From Polaromonas sp. (GTDB taxonomy: Bacteria > Pseudomonadota > Gammaproteobacteria > Burkholderiales > Burkholderiaceae_C): DNA of 64,000 bases. Location of the stretch: contig NZ_JABBPE010000008.1 in NCBI RefSeq assembly GCF_012927455.1, positions 310,001 through 374,000 of the forward strand. The letters are read 5' to 3'. This document shows, in pieces, positions 50,929 to 58,095 of the stretch; positions within the stretch are counted from its first letter, which is position 1, and every line of letters begins with the position of its first letter. The notes under the pieces were generated by a model. That model worked only from the letters and a program-made list of their open reading frames with translations. It did not search any database and was not told the DNA's origin. The translations under genes and the position numbers were made by a program.

Positions 50929-51280
50929 AAATTCTTTCCAACAACGGTGGCCTGGCTAGCGCGAGGAATTCTGCGCGCACCTTCTGAAAATGTGGGGAGA
51001 CCGGCACGAGCACCAATCTTCCTTCTTTTTTCGCTTACTCTCTGCTTTTACGCTCTAAAGCGCTCAAAGGCTAATCATTTGGCGCGGCAACCGACAGGTT
51101 GACGCGTGAAAAAGCAGAGTGTACCCCAAGCCAAAGCGCCTCTAGTGCCTGCGTGTGAAGCACTTGCCAGTGGAAATAGCCCACTCTTTATGTAAGAAAT
51201 AAATGCGAATAAGCACAAAATGCTACATTTTGAAGCGTTTTGGCTACTGATGACAAAACCCGTGCGGGTGGATTCAAAAG
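50929..51280. other. Gene-free interval upstream of accB
   Basis: About 350 bp with no supported gene. It should hold the accBC promoter (transcription leftward), but no convincing -35/-10 could be fixed. In many relatives aroQ lies here between the TlpA-like gene and accB; no type II dehydroquinase motif is readable on either strand. Confidence 0.5.
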
Positions 51281-51862
51281 CTACTTGAGCTGCGCCCAAA
51301 GCCCGAGATCCTCGGGTTTGATTTTGCCGACCTTGCGGTAAAGGAGCCGACCAGAAGCGCCAAATACCACCGAATACGGCAGGCCGCCCGCCAGATTGCC
51401 CAGCGTCTTGCTTAACTCGGCGCCTTGCAGGCCCGCCATGCCGACCGGAAAATTCAGCGGCTTGGTCTCCAGCCAAGCACGCACGGCGCTCGGCTGATCG
51501 ACCGCCAGGCCTACTACCTGCCAGTTCTTGTCCTTGTTTTCCTGATAAAAGTAATCCAGCAAAGGCAGCTCCTCGATGCAAGGAGGGCACCAGGTGGCCC
51601 AGAAATTCACCAGCAACCGCTTGCCGTGAAAGCTGCGCATGGGCAGTGGTTTGCCGTCCGGCGTGTCAAAGCTCAGGCTCCAGAACGTTTCGGCGGCAGC
51701 AGCGTCGCCGGCTGAGACCGCCGTGTCTGCGCCCGCCGCTGGCGCCACGGCGCTGACCTCGCCGCGCAGCGCATGCGGCTGAAATTTCCACCACGCCGCC
51801 CCGGCGCCAGCCAGGCCGGCTGCAGCGGCGACGCCGCCATAAAGCATATTTCTGCGATTCAA
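51281..51862 (-). CDS. TlpA-family thioredoxin-like protein
   Basis: An exported thiol-disulfide protein of 193 aa. The N-terminal segment (MNRRNMLYGGVAAAAGLAGA) is a signal peptide or anchor with an Arg-Arg pair. The thioredoxin fold has LLVNFWATWCPPCIEELPLL with active site WCPPC. The later strand VVGLAVDQPSAVRAWLETK and cis-Pro region AGGLPYSVVFG are typical. It probably reduces cysteines in the periplasm, for example during cytochrome c maturation. It overlaps the upstream gene by ATGA. Confidence 0.92.
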   Translation of the reverse strand: MNRRNMLYGGVAAAAGLAGAGAAWWKFQPHALRGEVSAVAPAAGADTAVSAGDAAAAETFWSLSFDTPDGKPLPMRSFHGKRLLVNFWATWCPPCIEELPLLDYFYQENKDKNWQVVGLAVDQPSAVRAWLETKPLNFPVGMAGLQGAELSKTLGNLAGGLPYSVVFGASGRLLYRKVGKIKPEDLGLWAQLK

Positions 51863-52569
51863 GTTTCAGACTCCAAAGGGATAAAGAGCAATTTTTGCAC
51901 GGCGGCCAGGTCGCCGCGCGGCGCGCGGCCCTTGCCATCGGGTCGCAAGGCACCACGCAAGTCGTCGTGATCGTAGACCATCAAATGCACGCCAACCGTT
52001 TCGTTCAGGGCTTGGCAGACGCTGCGCAGGCTGAGCGCCTCCACACTGCCGCCGGTAAAGCCCGTAACGGTGCGCGGCTCGTAAACCACGTTGTGCTCGA
52101 TCAAGGCGATTTCGGCCGACTTCGGGTCGTCGCAAAACAGCTGGATATAGATATCTGACAGCCGCGTCGCCGTGCCATGCCAGACGGCGCCGCCCAGGTA
52201 AGGCCGGAACTGGCTCAGGCGCTCCATCCATAGCAGCGCCACAGCGCGCAAGGCCGCCAATTCGGCGGGTTGGGTGTCCGCGCAAAACAGCGCAATATAT
52301 TCATGCACGGCGTCTTCCAGCGCATCGTTGCCGGGCAGTTCGGTGCGCGCAGGCAAGCCCATCTGTTTGACCGCACGGCGCTTTGCCGGACCGTATTCCA
52401 GCCCTTCTTCGACCACCAGCGCAGCGGCGGTGGCGGAAATTTCGGATTTCAGGGTGTGTGGGTTCAAGGTATGGAGTCGGTATGTGGGCACAGGAGAGTG
52501 AGCAAGGGCGGCCCAAAAGCTTTGTTTTCCGTTAGGTTCACGCCGGCGTACAAAGTTCACGCTCCGCAA
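51859..52569 (-). CDS. Conserved unknown protein upstream of the TlpA-like gene
   Basis: A soluble protein of up to 236 aa. Recognisable blocks are LVVEEGLEYGPAKRRAVKQM, LEDAVHEYIALFCADTQPAE, LAALRAVALLWMERLSQFRP, YLGGAVWHGTATRLSDIYIQ and LFCDDPKSAEIALIEHNVVY. The GGAVWHGTATRLSDI segment recalls the G-S/G-x-A-R-G-T-x-x-SDID pattern of nucleotidyltransferases, with the acidic pair incomplete. The start is uncertain: no ATG lies near the conserved region, and TTG 52569, GTG 52491 or TTG 52467 are all possible. Divergent from mpl, coupled to the next gene. Confidence 0.7.
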   Translation of the reverse strand: MRSVNFVRRREPNGKQSFWAALAHSPVPTYRLHTLNPHTLKSEISATAAALVVEEGLEYGPAKRRAVKQMGLPARTELPGNDALEDAVHEYIALFCADTQPAELAALRAVALLWMERLSQFRPYLGGAVWHGTATRLSDIYIQLFCDDPKSAEIALIEHNVVYEPRTVTGFTGGSVEALSLRSVCQALNETVGVHLMVYDHDDLRGALRPDGKGRAPRGDLAAVQKLLFIPLESET

Positions 52570-52573
52570 ATTT

Positions 52574-52618
52574 GCTATTGAATCAGGAGCGCGTTACGCC
52601 CGTAAATACCGGGCAATC
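52574..52618 (+). repeat. Degenerate dispersed repeat
   Basis: GCTATTGAATCAGGAGCGCG, then TTACGCCCGTAAATACCGGG and CAATC. It keeps the order of the repeat but lacks GGGCTAGAGG. This is the only copy between divergent genes. Confidence 0.45.
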
Positions 52619-52701
52619 AACCTATTTTGCTTGAAAACTCGGTAAAACTTCAGCATCGTTGCTGGCCGGCTCACTGAGTGCCCTGCCTAGAATACACCCC
52701 C

Positions 52702-54159
52702 ATGCACATACATATTCTGGGAATTTGCGGCAGCTTTATGGGAGGGCTAGCCGCCTTGGCGCGCGAGACCGGACACCAGGTTACAGGGTGCGACAGCGCC
52801 GTTTACCCACCCATGAGTGACCAGCTGCGGGCTTTGGACATTGAACTGACAGAAGGCTACAGCGCCGACCAGCTGGACCAAGCCGGCTTTGCGCCCGACA
52901 TGTTTGTGGTCGGAAATGTCGTGTCGCGCGCCCATCAGGCCGACGGCAGCGCCAGATACGAGTTGATGGAAGCCATTTTGAACCGTGGCCTGCCCTACAC
53001 CAGCGGCCCGCAATGGCTGGCCGAGCATGTCTTGCACGGTCGCCATGTGTTGGCCGTGGCGGGTACCCACGGCAAAACCACCACCACCGCCATGCTGGCC
53101 TGGATTCTGGAAAGCGCGGGCCTGCGGCCCGGTTTTCTGGTCGGCGGCGTGCCACTCAACTTTGGCGTGTCGGCCCGCCTGGGGAAAGGGGGTAAAGGGG
53201 GCAAAGGCAACACCTTTGTGATTGAAGCCGACGAGTACGACACCGCGTTCTTCGACAAACGCAGCAAGTTCCTGCATTACCGGCCGCGCACCGCCATCTT
53301 GAACAACCTGGAGTTTGACCACGCCGACATTTTTGACGACCTGGCGGCGATCGAGCGGCAATTTCATCACTTAGTGCGCACCGTGCCTTCGGAAGGCCGG
53401 GTCGTCGTGAATGCCTGCGACGAAAGCCTGCGCCGCGTACTGGCGCAAGGCTGCTGGAGTGAGCAGGTACTCTTCGGCAGCAGCCCGCTGAACCACAGCG
53501 GCTTTACCGCCCAGGGCGAGCCGAGCGACTTCAAGGTGCTGAAGGCCGGTCGCCCCGTGGCGCGTGTGCAGTGGGCCATCAGCGGCCTGCACAACCAGCT
53601 CAATGCCCTGGCCGCCATCGCCGCAGCCGAGCATGTGGGGGTAGCCCCCGAGCTGGCAGCGCGGGCACTGGCCGAATTCCAGAACGTCAAGCGCCGCATG
53701 GAAGTGCGTGGCGTCGTCCACGTCCACGATCACGTCCATGGCGCAGGCTCAAGCGAGGGCGACATCACCGTGTACGACGATTTTGCACATCACCCGACGG
53801 CCATCCACACCACGCTCGACGGCCTGCGTCGCCAGCTCGACGGCAAAGGGGAAACCGGCGCGCGCATCCTGGCCATCTTCGAGCCGCGCAGCAACACCAT
53901 GAAGCTGGGCACCATGACAGCGCAGTTGCCCTGGAGCCTGGAGCGCGCCGACCTGGCTTTTTGCCATGCCGGCGGACTCGACTGGGATGCCAGGGCCGCC
54001 CTCGCCCCCATGGGCGCGCGCGCCCAGGTGGCGGACAGCCTGGAGCAGCTGCTGGCGCAGGTCAAAGCGGCGGCCCGGCCCGGCGATCATTTGCTGTGCA
54101 TGAGCAATGGCGGATTTGGCGGCATTCACGCCAAGCTGCTGCAAGCGCTGAAATCCTGA
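52702..54159 (+). CDS. mpl: UDP-MurNAc:L-Ala-gamma-D-Glu-meso-Dap ligase
   Basis: A Mur-ligase homologue of 485 aa for murein tripeptide recycling. The N-terminal domain starts MHIHILGICGSFMGGLAALA. The ATP site is AGTHGKTTTTAMLAWILESA. The middle contains FVIEADEYDTAFFDKRSKFL and NNLEFDHADIFDDL, and the C-terminal domain VYDDFAHHPTAIHTTLDGLR. The DEYDTAFFDKRSKF segment separates Mpl from MurC. ATG 52702 gives the family start. Confidence 0.96.
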   Translation: MHIHILGICGSFMGGLAALARETGHQVTGCDSAVYPPMSDQLRALDIELTEGYSADQLDQAGFAPDMFVVGNVVSRAHQADGSARYELMEAILNRGLPYTSGPQWLAEHVLHGRHVLAVAGTHGKTTTTAMLAWILESAGLRPGFLVGGVPLNFGVSARLGKGGKGGKGNTFVIEADEYDTAFFDKRSKFLHYRPRTAILNNLEFDHADIFDDLAAIERQFHHLVRTVPSEGRVVVNACDESLRRVLAQGCWSEQVLFGSSPLNHSGFTAQGEPSDFKVLKAGRPVARVQWAISGLHNQLNALAAIAAAEHVGVAPELAARALAEFQNVKRRMEVRGVVHVHDHVHGAGSSEGDITVYDDFAHHPTAIHTTLDGLRRQLDGKGETGARILAIFEPRSNTMKLGTMTAQLPWSLERADLAFCHAGGLDWDARAALAPMGARAQVADSLEQLLAQVKAAARPGDHLLCMSNGGFGGIHAKLLQALKS

Positions 54160-54180
54160 AACGGCAAGCGGCGCCTGTTT

Positions 54181-54228
54181 GCTATTAAATTAGTAGCTGC
54201 TTGCGTCCGTGGATATTGGGCTAGAGGC
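54181..54228 (+). repeat. Dispersed two-hairpin repeat
   Basis: GCTATTAAATTAGTAGC, then GCGTCCGTGGATATTGGGC and TAGAGGC. It lies 22 bp after mpl, between convergent genes. Confidence 0.75.
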
Positions 54229-54315
54229 AAACAACGCGTTAAAAACAGGTCAGTTTAAGCCAGCGCAGCCTGACCCGACCGCACGCTCAATCACAGCGCG
54301 GCCCGGATGACGCCT

Positions 54316-54918
54316 TTACTGTTCGGCTTGCGTCGCTTCCTGCATGTGCGCCATGGCGGCGCGCATCACGGCGTCGACGGGATCGAGCGATTCATCAAGC
54401 GACTCATCAACCTCCAGCGGCTTGCCAAAAACGTCCTCCATCATGGCGCGCATGCCGGCGGCAGCGGCCTGGTCCTTCTCACCCAAGCTGTGCCGGCTGC
54501 GCTTGTAGTGCAGCGCCCGCATGGACTCATCGCCGTTCGCGACCAGCGCCGCGCATAAACCACAAAGAATTTCTAGGGCGGTGCGCTTTTGCGCGAGGCG
54601 CAGGTCTTTGTCCTGCAGCCGCTCATCCAGCCACAGCGCCATGCTGCGCATCAGCGCCTGGAAACGCTCACGCAGCGGCGTGAGCGTGGCATTGAAGAGC
54701 GGGCGATGCAGATCGGCCAGGGCCTGCACGTCGGCGATCTGCCCTTTCAGCTTGCCAATGCGCGCCAGCAGCCGATTAAAGCGCTGCTGGGCGGGGGAAA
54801 AGGCGCGAGTCCCTGGCCCCGAGACAGAAAAGCCATGCCGGTTGCGCTGCCGGCCCCGGCAGACGCTGCGAGTGGCTGACTGGCAAACAGGTCGGGTTGA
54901 GCTTTCACGGCGTGTCAA
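54316..54918 (-). pseudogene. N-terminal part of a J-domain-type protein, probably truncated
   Basis: About 200 residues if the TTG at 54918 is used. The readable part (SPAQQRFNRLLARIGKLKGQ; LMRSMALWLDERLQDKDLRL; QKRTALEILCGLCAALVANG; AMMEDVFGKPLEVDESLDES) resembles the helical first half of betaproteobacterial proteins that end in a DnaJ domain. Here the frame stops after MQEATQAEQ, and no HPD motif follows before the mpl side. The frame is also open further upstream through an 8-bp tandem array. It could be a real shorter protein rather than a remnant. Confidence 0.5.
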
Positions 54919-54920
54919 AG

Positions 54921-54976
54921 CGGTTGAGTGGTTGAGTGGTTGAGTGGTTGAGTGGTTGAGTGGTTGAGTGGTTGAA
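54921..54976. repeat. Octanucleotide tandem array, seven units
   Basis: The unit TGGTTGAG occurs seven times head to tail: five exact copies, and one mismatch each in the first and last copy. It lies directly upstream of the TTG start candidate of the J-protein-like gene. Eight is not a multiple of three, so slippage would shift any frame that runs through it. Confidence 0.9.
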
Positions 54977-55120
54977 AATATCACTCTGGCTGCAGGAGCG
55001 GCCAAGAGGCAGGCAGCAGCGGCGTTAATTGCGTAGCTATAGAAGAACAACGCAGCACTCTTGGTCGTTCCAGACCAAGGGCGGCAGCAGCTCGCCGGCG
55101 GCATCCACAGGGCCTAAAGT

Positions 55121-55169
55121 GCTATTATTTTTATAGCTGCTTGCGCCCGTATTTATTGGGCTATAGGCC
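55121..55169 (+). repeat. Dispersed two-hairpin repeat
   Basis: GCTATTATTTTTATAGC, then GCGCCCGTATTTATTGGGC and TATAGGCC, followed by a run of T. It lies 3' of the 103-aa gene at 55230. Confidence 0.75.
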
Positions 55170-55229
55170 TTTTTTACACTCAAATAAACTCAAACTGCCG
55201 ACCCTGACGGCTCGTGCGGCTGGCCGTCT

Positions 55230-55541
55230 TTAGTAGCTGATGCTCAGCGTGTCGACGTCAATCTGCACCAACGGCTTGGCCAGCGCGGCGCTGGCGGCGC
55301 GGGCGAACGCCTGCGCCCACTGGGTCTCGGCAAACTTGGCCGGGCCGGCGGCCTGCGCCACCACCATCACCTTGTCGGCCGTCAGCAGTTTGCCGGTGGC
55401 CCGCAGCGGCTCGCAACCCATCTGGGTGAACTGCTCATCAAGCCACTTGCGTGCCTCGTCGTGCGGCATGGGCTGGACTTCATTGAGGTCTATCCGCACC
55501 GGCGGGCTGTTTTTAAATGTCACACTGACTTCGCTGCGCAT
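55230..55541 (-). CDS. Small unknown protein downstream of aroG
   Basis: A 103-aa soluble protein starting MRSEVSVTFKNSPPVRIDLN. Other blocks are PHDEARKWLDEQFTQMGCEP, LTADKVMVVAQAAG and KPLVQIDVDTLSISY. GGAG seven bases upstream supports ATG 55541; an in-frame ATG at 55583 directly follows the aroG stop. I do not recognise the family. It is 43 bp after aroG on the same strand, so it would share the aroG leader control. Confidence 0.7.
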   Translation of the reverse strand: MRSEVSVTFKNSPPVRIDLNEVQPMPHDEARKWLDEQFTQMGCEPLRATGKLLTADKVMVVAQAAGPAKFAETQWAQAFARAASAALAKPLVQIDVDTLSISY

Positions 55542-55584
55542 GGCTTGCTCCAGAGGGGTAAATGATGAAGACTTGACGCCCATG

Positions 55585-56724
55585 TTAGGCCACTTGCAGG
55601 GCCCGGCGCGCCAGCACGGCGGCCGACAAGGAATCGAGCAGCGTCAGCGAATCGTCCCAGCCGAGGCAGGCGTCGGTGATGCTTTTGCCGTAGGCCAGCG
55701 CCTTGGCGTTGTCCTTGCCCGCAGTGAACTTTTGCGCGCCGGCGCTCAGATGGCTTTCCACCATCACGCCGAACACCTGGCGCGAACCAGCAGCCAGCTG
55801 CGCCGCGACGTCGCGCGCCACCTCGAGCTGCTTTTCATGCTGCTTGGAACTGTTGGCATGGCTGCAATCGACCATCAAAGTGGCAGGCAAGCTGGCGGCT
55901 TCGAGGTCCTTGCAGGCTGCGGCCACGCTGGCAGCGTCGTAATTGGGGGCTTTGCCGCCGCGCAAAATGACGTGGCAGTCCTGGTTGCCCCTGGTTTGCA
56001 CAATCGCGACCTGGCCGTTTTTATGCACCGACAAAAAGTGGTGACCGCGCGCCGCTGCCTGGATCGCGTCGGTGGCGATGCGGATATTGCCGTCGGTGCC
56101 GTTCTTGAAGCCGATCGGTGCCGACAGACCAGACGCCAGTTCACGGTGCACCTGGCTTTCGGTGGTGCGCGCGCCAATCGCCCCCCAGGAGATCAGATCG
56201 CCGATGTACTGCGGGGAAATCACGTCGAGAAACTCGCTTCCCGCCGGCAGGCCCAGGCGATTGATGTCGATCAGCAGCTGACGCGCAATGCGCAGGCCTT
56301 CGTCGATGCGAAAGCTTTCATCGAGGTAAGGGTCGTTGATCAGCCCTTTCCAGCCCACGGTCGTGCGCGGCTTTTCAAAGTACACGCGCATGACGATTTC
56401 CAGCGTGCCGGCGTACTTCTTGCGCTGCTCGGCCAGGCCGCGCGCATAGTCCAGCGCGGCCATCGGGTCATGAATGGAGCACGGACCGATCACCACCAGC
56501 AGGCGGTCATCGCTGCCCGCGATGATGTGGTGGATGCTTTTCCGGGTCCGGGTAATCAGCGATTCCTCGGCGGTTCCGCGAATCGGGAAGAAGCGGATGA
56601 GATGCTCGGGAGGGGGTAACACGGTGATGTCCTTGATGCGTTCGTCGTCGGTCTCGCTGGTTTTGTCGACGCTCGCATGCCAGCTGTCGCTGGCGGGGTT
56701 GGCCGAAGTGGCTTTGGCATTCAT
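55585..56724 (-). CDS. aroG: DAHP synthase (class I)
   Basis: 3-deoxy-7-phosphoheptulonate synthase, the first step of the shikimate pathway, 379 aa. Conserved parts are LLVVIGPCSIHDPMAALDYA, MRVYFEKPRTTVGWKGLIND, GARTTESQVHRELASGLSAP, GFKNGTDG and MVDCSHANSSKQHEKQLEVA. The AroF/G/H enzymes are feedback-inhibited by aromatic amino acids; which effector acts here cannot be told. AAGGAA precedes ATG 56724. The 5' leader holds an attenuator at 56797-56928. Confidence 0.96.
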   Translation of the reverse strand: MNAKATSANPASDSWHASVDKTSETDDERIKDITVLPPPEHLIRFFPIRGTAEESLITRTRKSIHHIIAGSDDRLLVVIGPCSIHDPMAALDYARGLAEQRKKYAGTLEIVMRVYFEKPRTTVGWKGLINDPYLDESFRIDEGLRIARQLLIDINRLGLPAGSEFLDVISPQYIGDLISWGAIGARTTESQVHRELASGLSAPIGFKNGTDGNIRIATDAIQAAARGHHFLSVHKNGQVAIVQTRGNQDCHVILRGGKAPNYDAASVAAACKDLEAASLPATLMVDCSHANSSKQHEKQLEVARDVAAQLAAGSRQVFGVMVESHLSAGAQKFTAGKDNAKALAYGKSITDACLGWDDSLTLLDSLSAAVLARRALQVA

Positions 56725-56796
56725 CTCATGCTTCCTTTTAAAAGTTTCAGGCAATTTCAATAAGTCAATTTACGCTAAACAAATTTTCAAATCGGC

Positions 56797-56829
56797 AAAA
56801 AAAAACCGCCGGGAGTCCGGCGGTTTTTT
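56797..56829 (-). terminator. Attenuator terminator in the aroG leader
   Basis: On the minus strand, CCGCCG and CGGCGG pair around GACTCC, extended by six A:T pairs, and nine T residues follow. It ends about 70 bp before the aroG ATG, inside the leader, so it must act within the aroG transcript. Its left arm can instead pair with CGGCGGT inside the leader peptide gene. Confidence 0.85.
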
Positions 56830-56853
56830 GAGATTTGTTGCGTTTTTTTCAGG

Positions 56854-56928
56854 TTACGCGAATGTCTCTCTACCGCCGAAAGCGCTTGAGAACCAGAAGT
56901 AACCAAAATAAAGTTTCGCGGAAGTCAT
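56854..56928 (-). CDS. Aromatic-rich leader peptide of aroG
   Basis: A 24-codon frame that starts MTSAKLYFGYFWFSSAFG and ends RETFA, then TAA. Eight of 24 residues are aromatic; codons 7-13 read Tyr-Phe-Gly-Tyr-Phe-Trp-Phe. It stops 25 bp before the terminator hairpin. Codons 3-5 (CCGCGAAA) can pair with TTTCGGCGG at codons 16-19 with one bulge, and that segment can alternatively pair with the terminator left arm. This is the arrangement of amino-acid attenuators such as pheA and trp leaders. The ribosome-binding site is weak. Confidence 0.85.
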   Translation of the reverse strand: MTSAKLYFGYFWFSSAFGGRETFA

Positions 56929-57166
56929 TGAGGTCAATGTAACACAGCGCAAAAATGATTCTGGCGCCCTCAACGAAAGGCCGTGCCTTTCTTCACGACA
57001 GGCGCGTCGAAATAGGCGGACATATCCGGCACCCGCCGCGCGTCAAAAATGGCTGCATCTTGTTGACGCGCGGCTTCCTCAAGCCATTGACCTGCGCTAA
57101 CTCAGCCTCTGCTCAACCTCGGGAAAGTCCTAGGGCGATCCTCGGTTGGCCTGTGTGACAGTTCGG

Positions 57167-57177
57167 TTGTCGGACAA
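57167..57177. promoter_or_regulatory. Predicted operator of the FadR-type regulator
   Basis: TTGTCGGACAA is a perfect palindrome with a central G and fits the TNGTNNNACNA pattern known for FadR-subfamily GntR operators. It lies 75 bp before the regulator's ATG, suggesting autoregulation. Confidence 0.5.
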
Positions 57178-57251
57178 TGTTTTTGACGAAGGAGAGCAGC
57201 TATCAACCGGTCTGTCTTGCTTGCGCTGCGTCGTCACGTTGCGGGTATGCC

Positions 57252-58037
57252 ATGAGCGTCCACGCTGTCGCCGAGGCGAAACCTGTTGCCATGGCGCCGT
57301 TTGAGCGCGTCAAGGTCATGCCGGCCTACAAGGCGGTCTGCACTGTGGTGGAGCAGCGCATCGTGCGCGGCGAACTCAAACCCGGCACCCAGCTGCCAAC
57401 CGAGCTGGATCTGGCGCAGCAGTTTGGCGTTAACCGTTCTACTGTGCGCGAGGCGATACGCCAGCTGGAGCAGGAAGGGCTGGTCGAGCGGCGCGGCTCC
57501 AAACGCCTTCACGTCACCATGCCGGGGGTCTATGACGCAGCACCCAGGGCGGCGCGCGCGCTGCTGCTGCATCAAGTGACTTTTGAGGAACTTTGGCAGG
57601 TGGCGCTGGTGCTGGAGCCCCAGGCGGCACGGCTGGCCGCTGCAGCCGCAGCGCCCGCAGACTTGCAGGAACTGCAAGAGGCAGTGGACCGGCTCTGCGC
57701 GCATGACAAGTGTGAGGAATCGCTGCAATCGCACGCCGAGCTCGACATCGAATTTCACGCGCTGGTGGCGCGCATATCCGGCAATCGCGTATTGATGCTA
57801 GCGCGCGAGCCCATCAACCTGCTGTACCGGCCATCGCTGATCCGGCTGCAGCAGGCGCTGCCACAAATGAAGCGGCGCAACCTCGAAGCGCACAAGCGCA
57901 TCGTGCGGGCCATCGCGGCGCACGACGCCGACCAGGCGTACGAGTGGACGCGCAAGCACCTGATCGATTTTCAGCGCGGCTATGCGTTGGCGCGCATTCC
58001 GATGAACACCCCACTGCAAGCGTACGACACCCAATAA
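57252..58037 (+). CDS. GntR/FadR-family transcriptional regulator
   Basis: A 261-aa regulator. The winged HTH (TVVEQRIVRGELKPGTQLPT; AQQFGVNRSTVREAIRQLEQ; EGLVERRGSKRLHV) is followed by an FCD effector domain (LDIEFHALVARISGN, with the Asp-x-x-x-His metal motif). Such regulators sense small organic acids. Genes for an ABC importer and an acyl-CoA ligase follow in the same direction, so it probably controls them. An in-frame ATG at 57177 overlaps the predicted operator and is less likely than ATG 57252. Confidence 0.9.
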   Translation: MSVHAVAEAKPVAMAPFERVKVMPAYKAVCTVVEQRIVRGELKPGTQLPTELDLAQQFGVNRSTVREAIRQLEQEGLVERRGSKRLHVTMPGVYDAAPRAARALLLHQVTFEELWQVALVLEPQAARLAAAAAAPADLQELQEAVDRLCAHDKCEESLQSHAELDIEFHALVARISGNRVLMLAREPINLLYRPSLIRLQQALPQMKRRNLEAHKRIVRAIAAHDADQAYEWTRKHLIDFQRGYALARIPMNTPLQAYDTQ

Positions 58038-58059
58038 GAAGCGTTCAAATCCACAGCAT

Positions 58060-58074
58060 TGCAGCGACGCTGCA
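58060..58074. promoter_or_regulatory. Palindrome before the ABC importer genes
   Basis: TGCAGCGACGCTGCA has seven-base arms around a central A. It sits in the 58-bp gap between the regulator gene and the solute-binding protein gene, 21 bp before the ATG. It could be an operator or an mRNA hairpin. Confidence 0.4.
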
Positions 58075-58095
58075 TTTAATTAAAGGAGACTTTCG

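Noticed and set aside
54921..54976. Reading the octamer array as protein-coding sequence (TTQPLNHS repeats) of a longer gene.
   Set aside because: The upstream part has no homology-like features, and a start codon lies directly after the array. Coding use cannot be excluded but is not supported.
57177..57251. N-terminal extension of the FadR-type regulator from ATG 57177.
   Set aside because: The ATG lies in the predicted operator, and the added residues are cysteine-rich and unlike the family.
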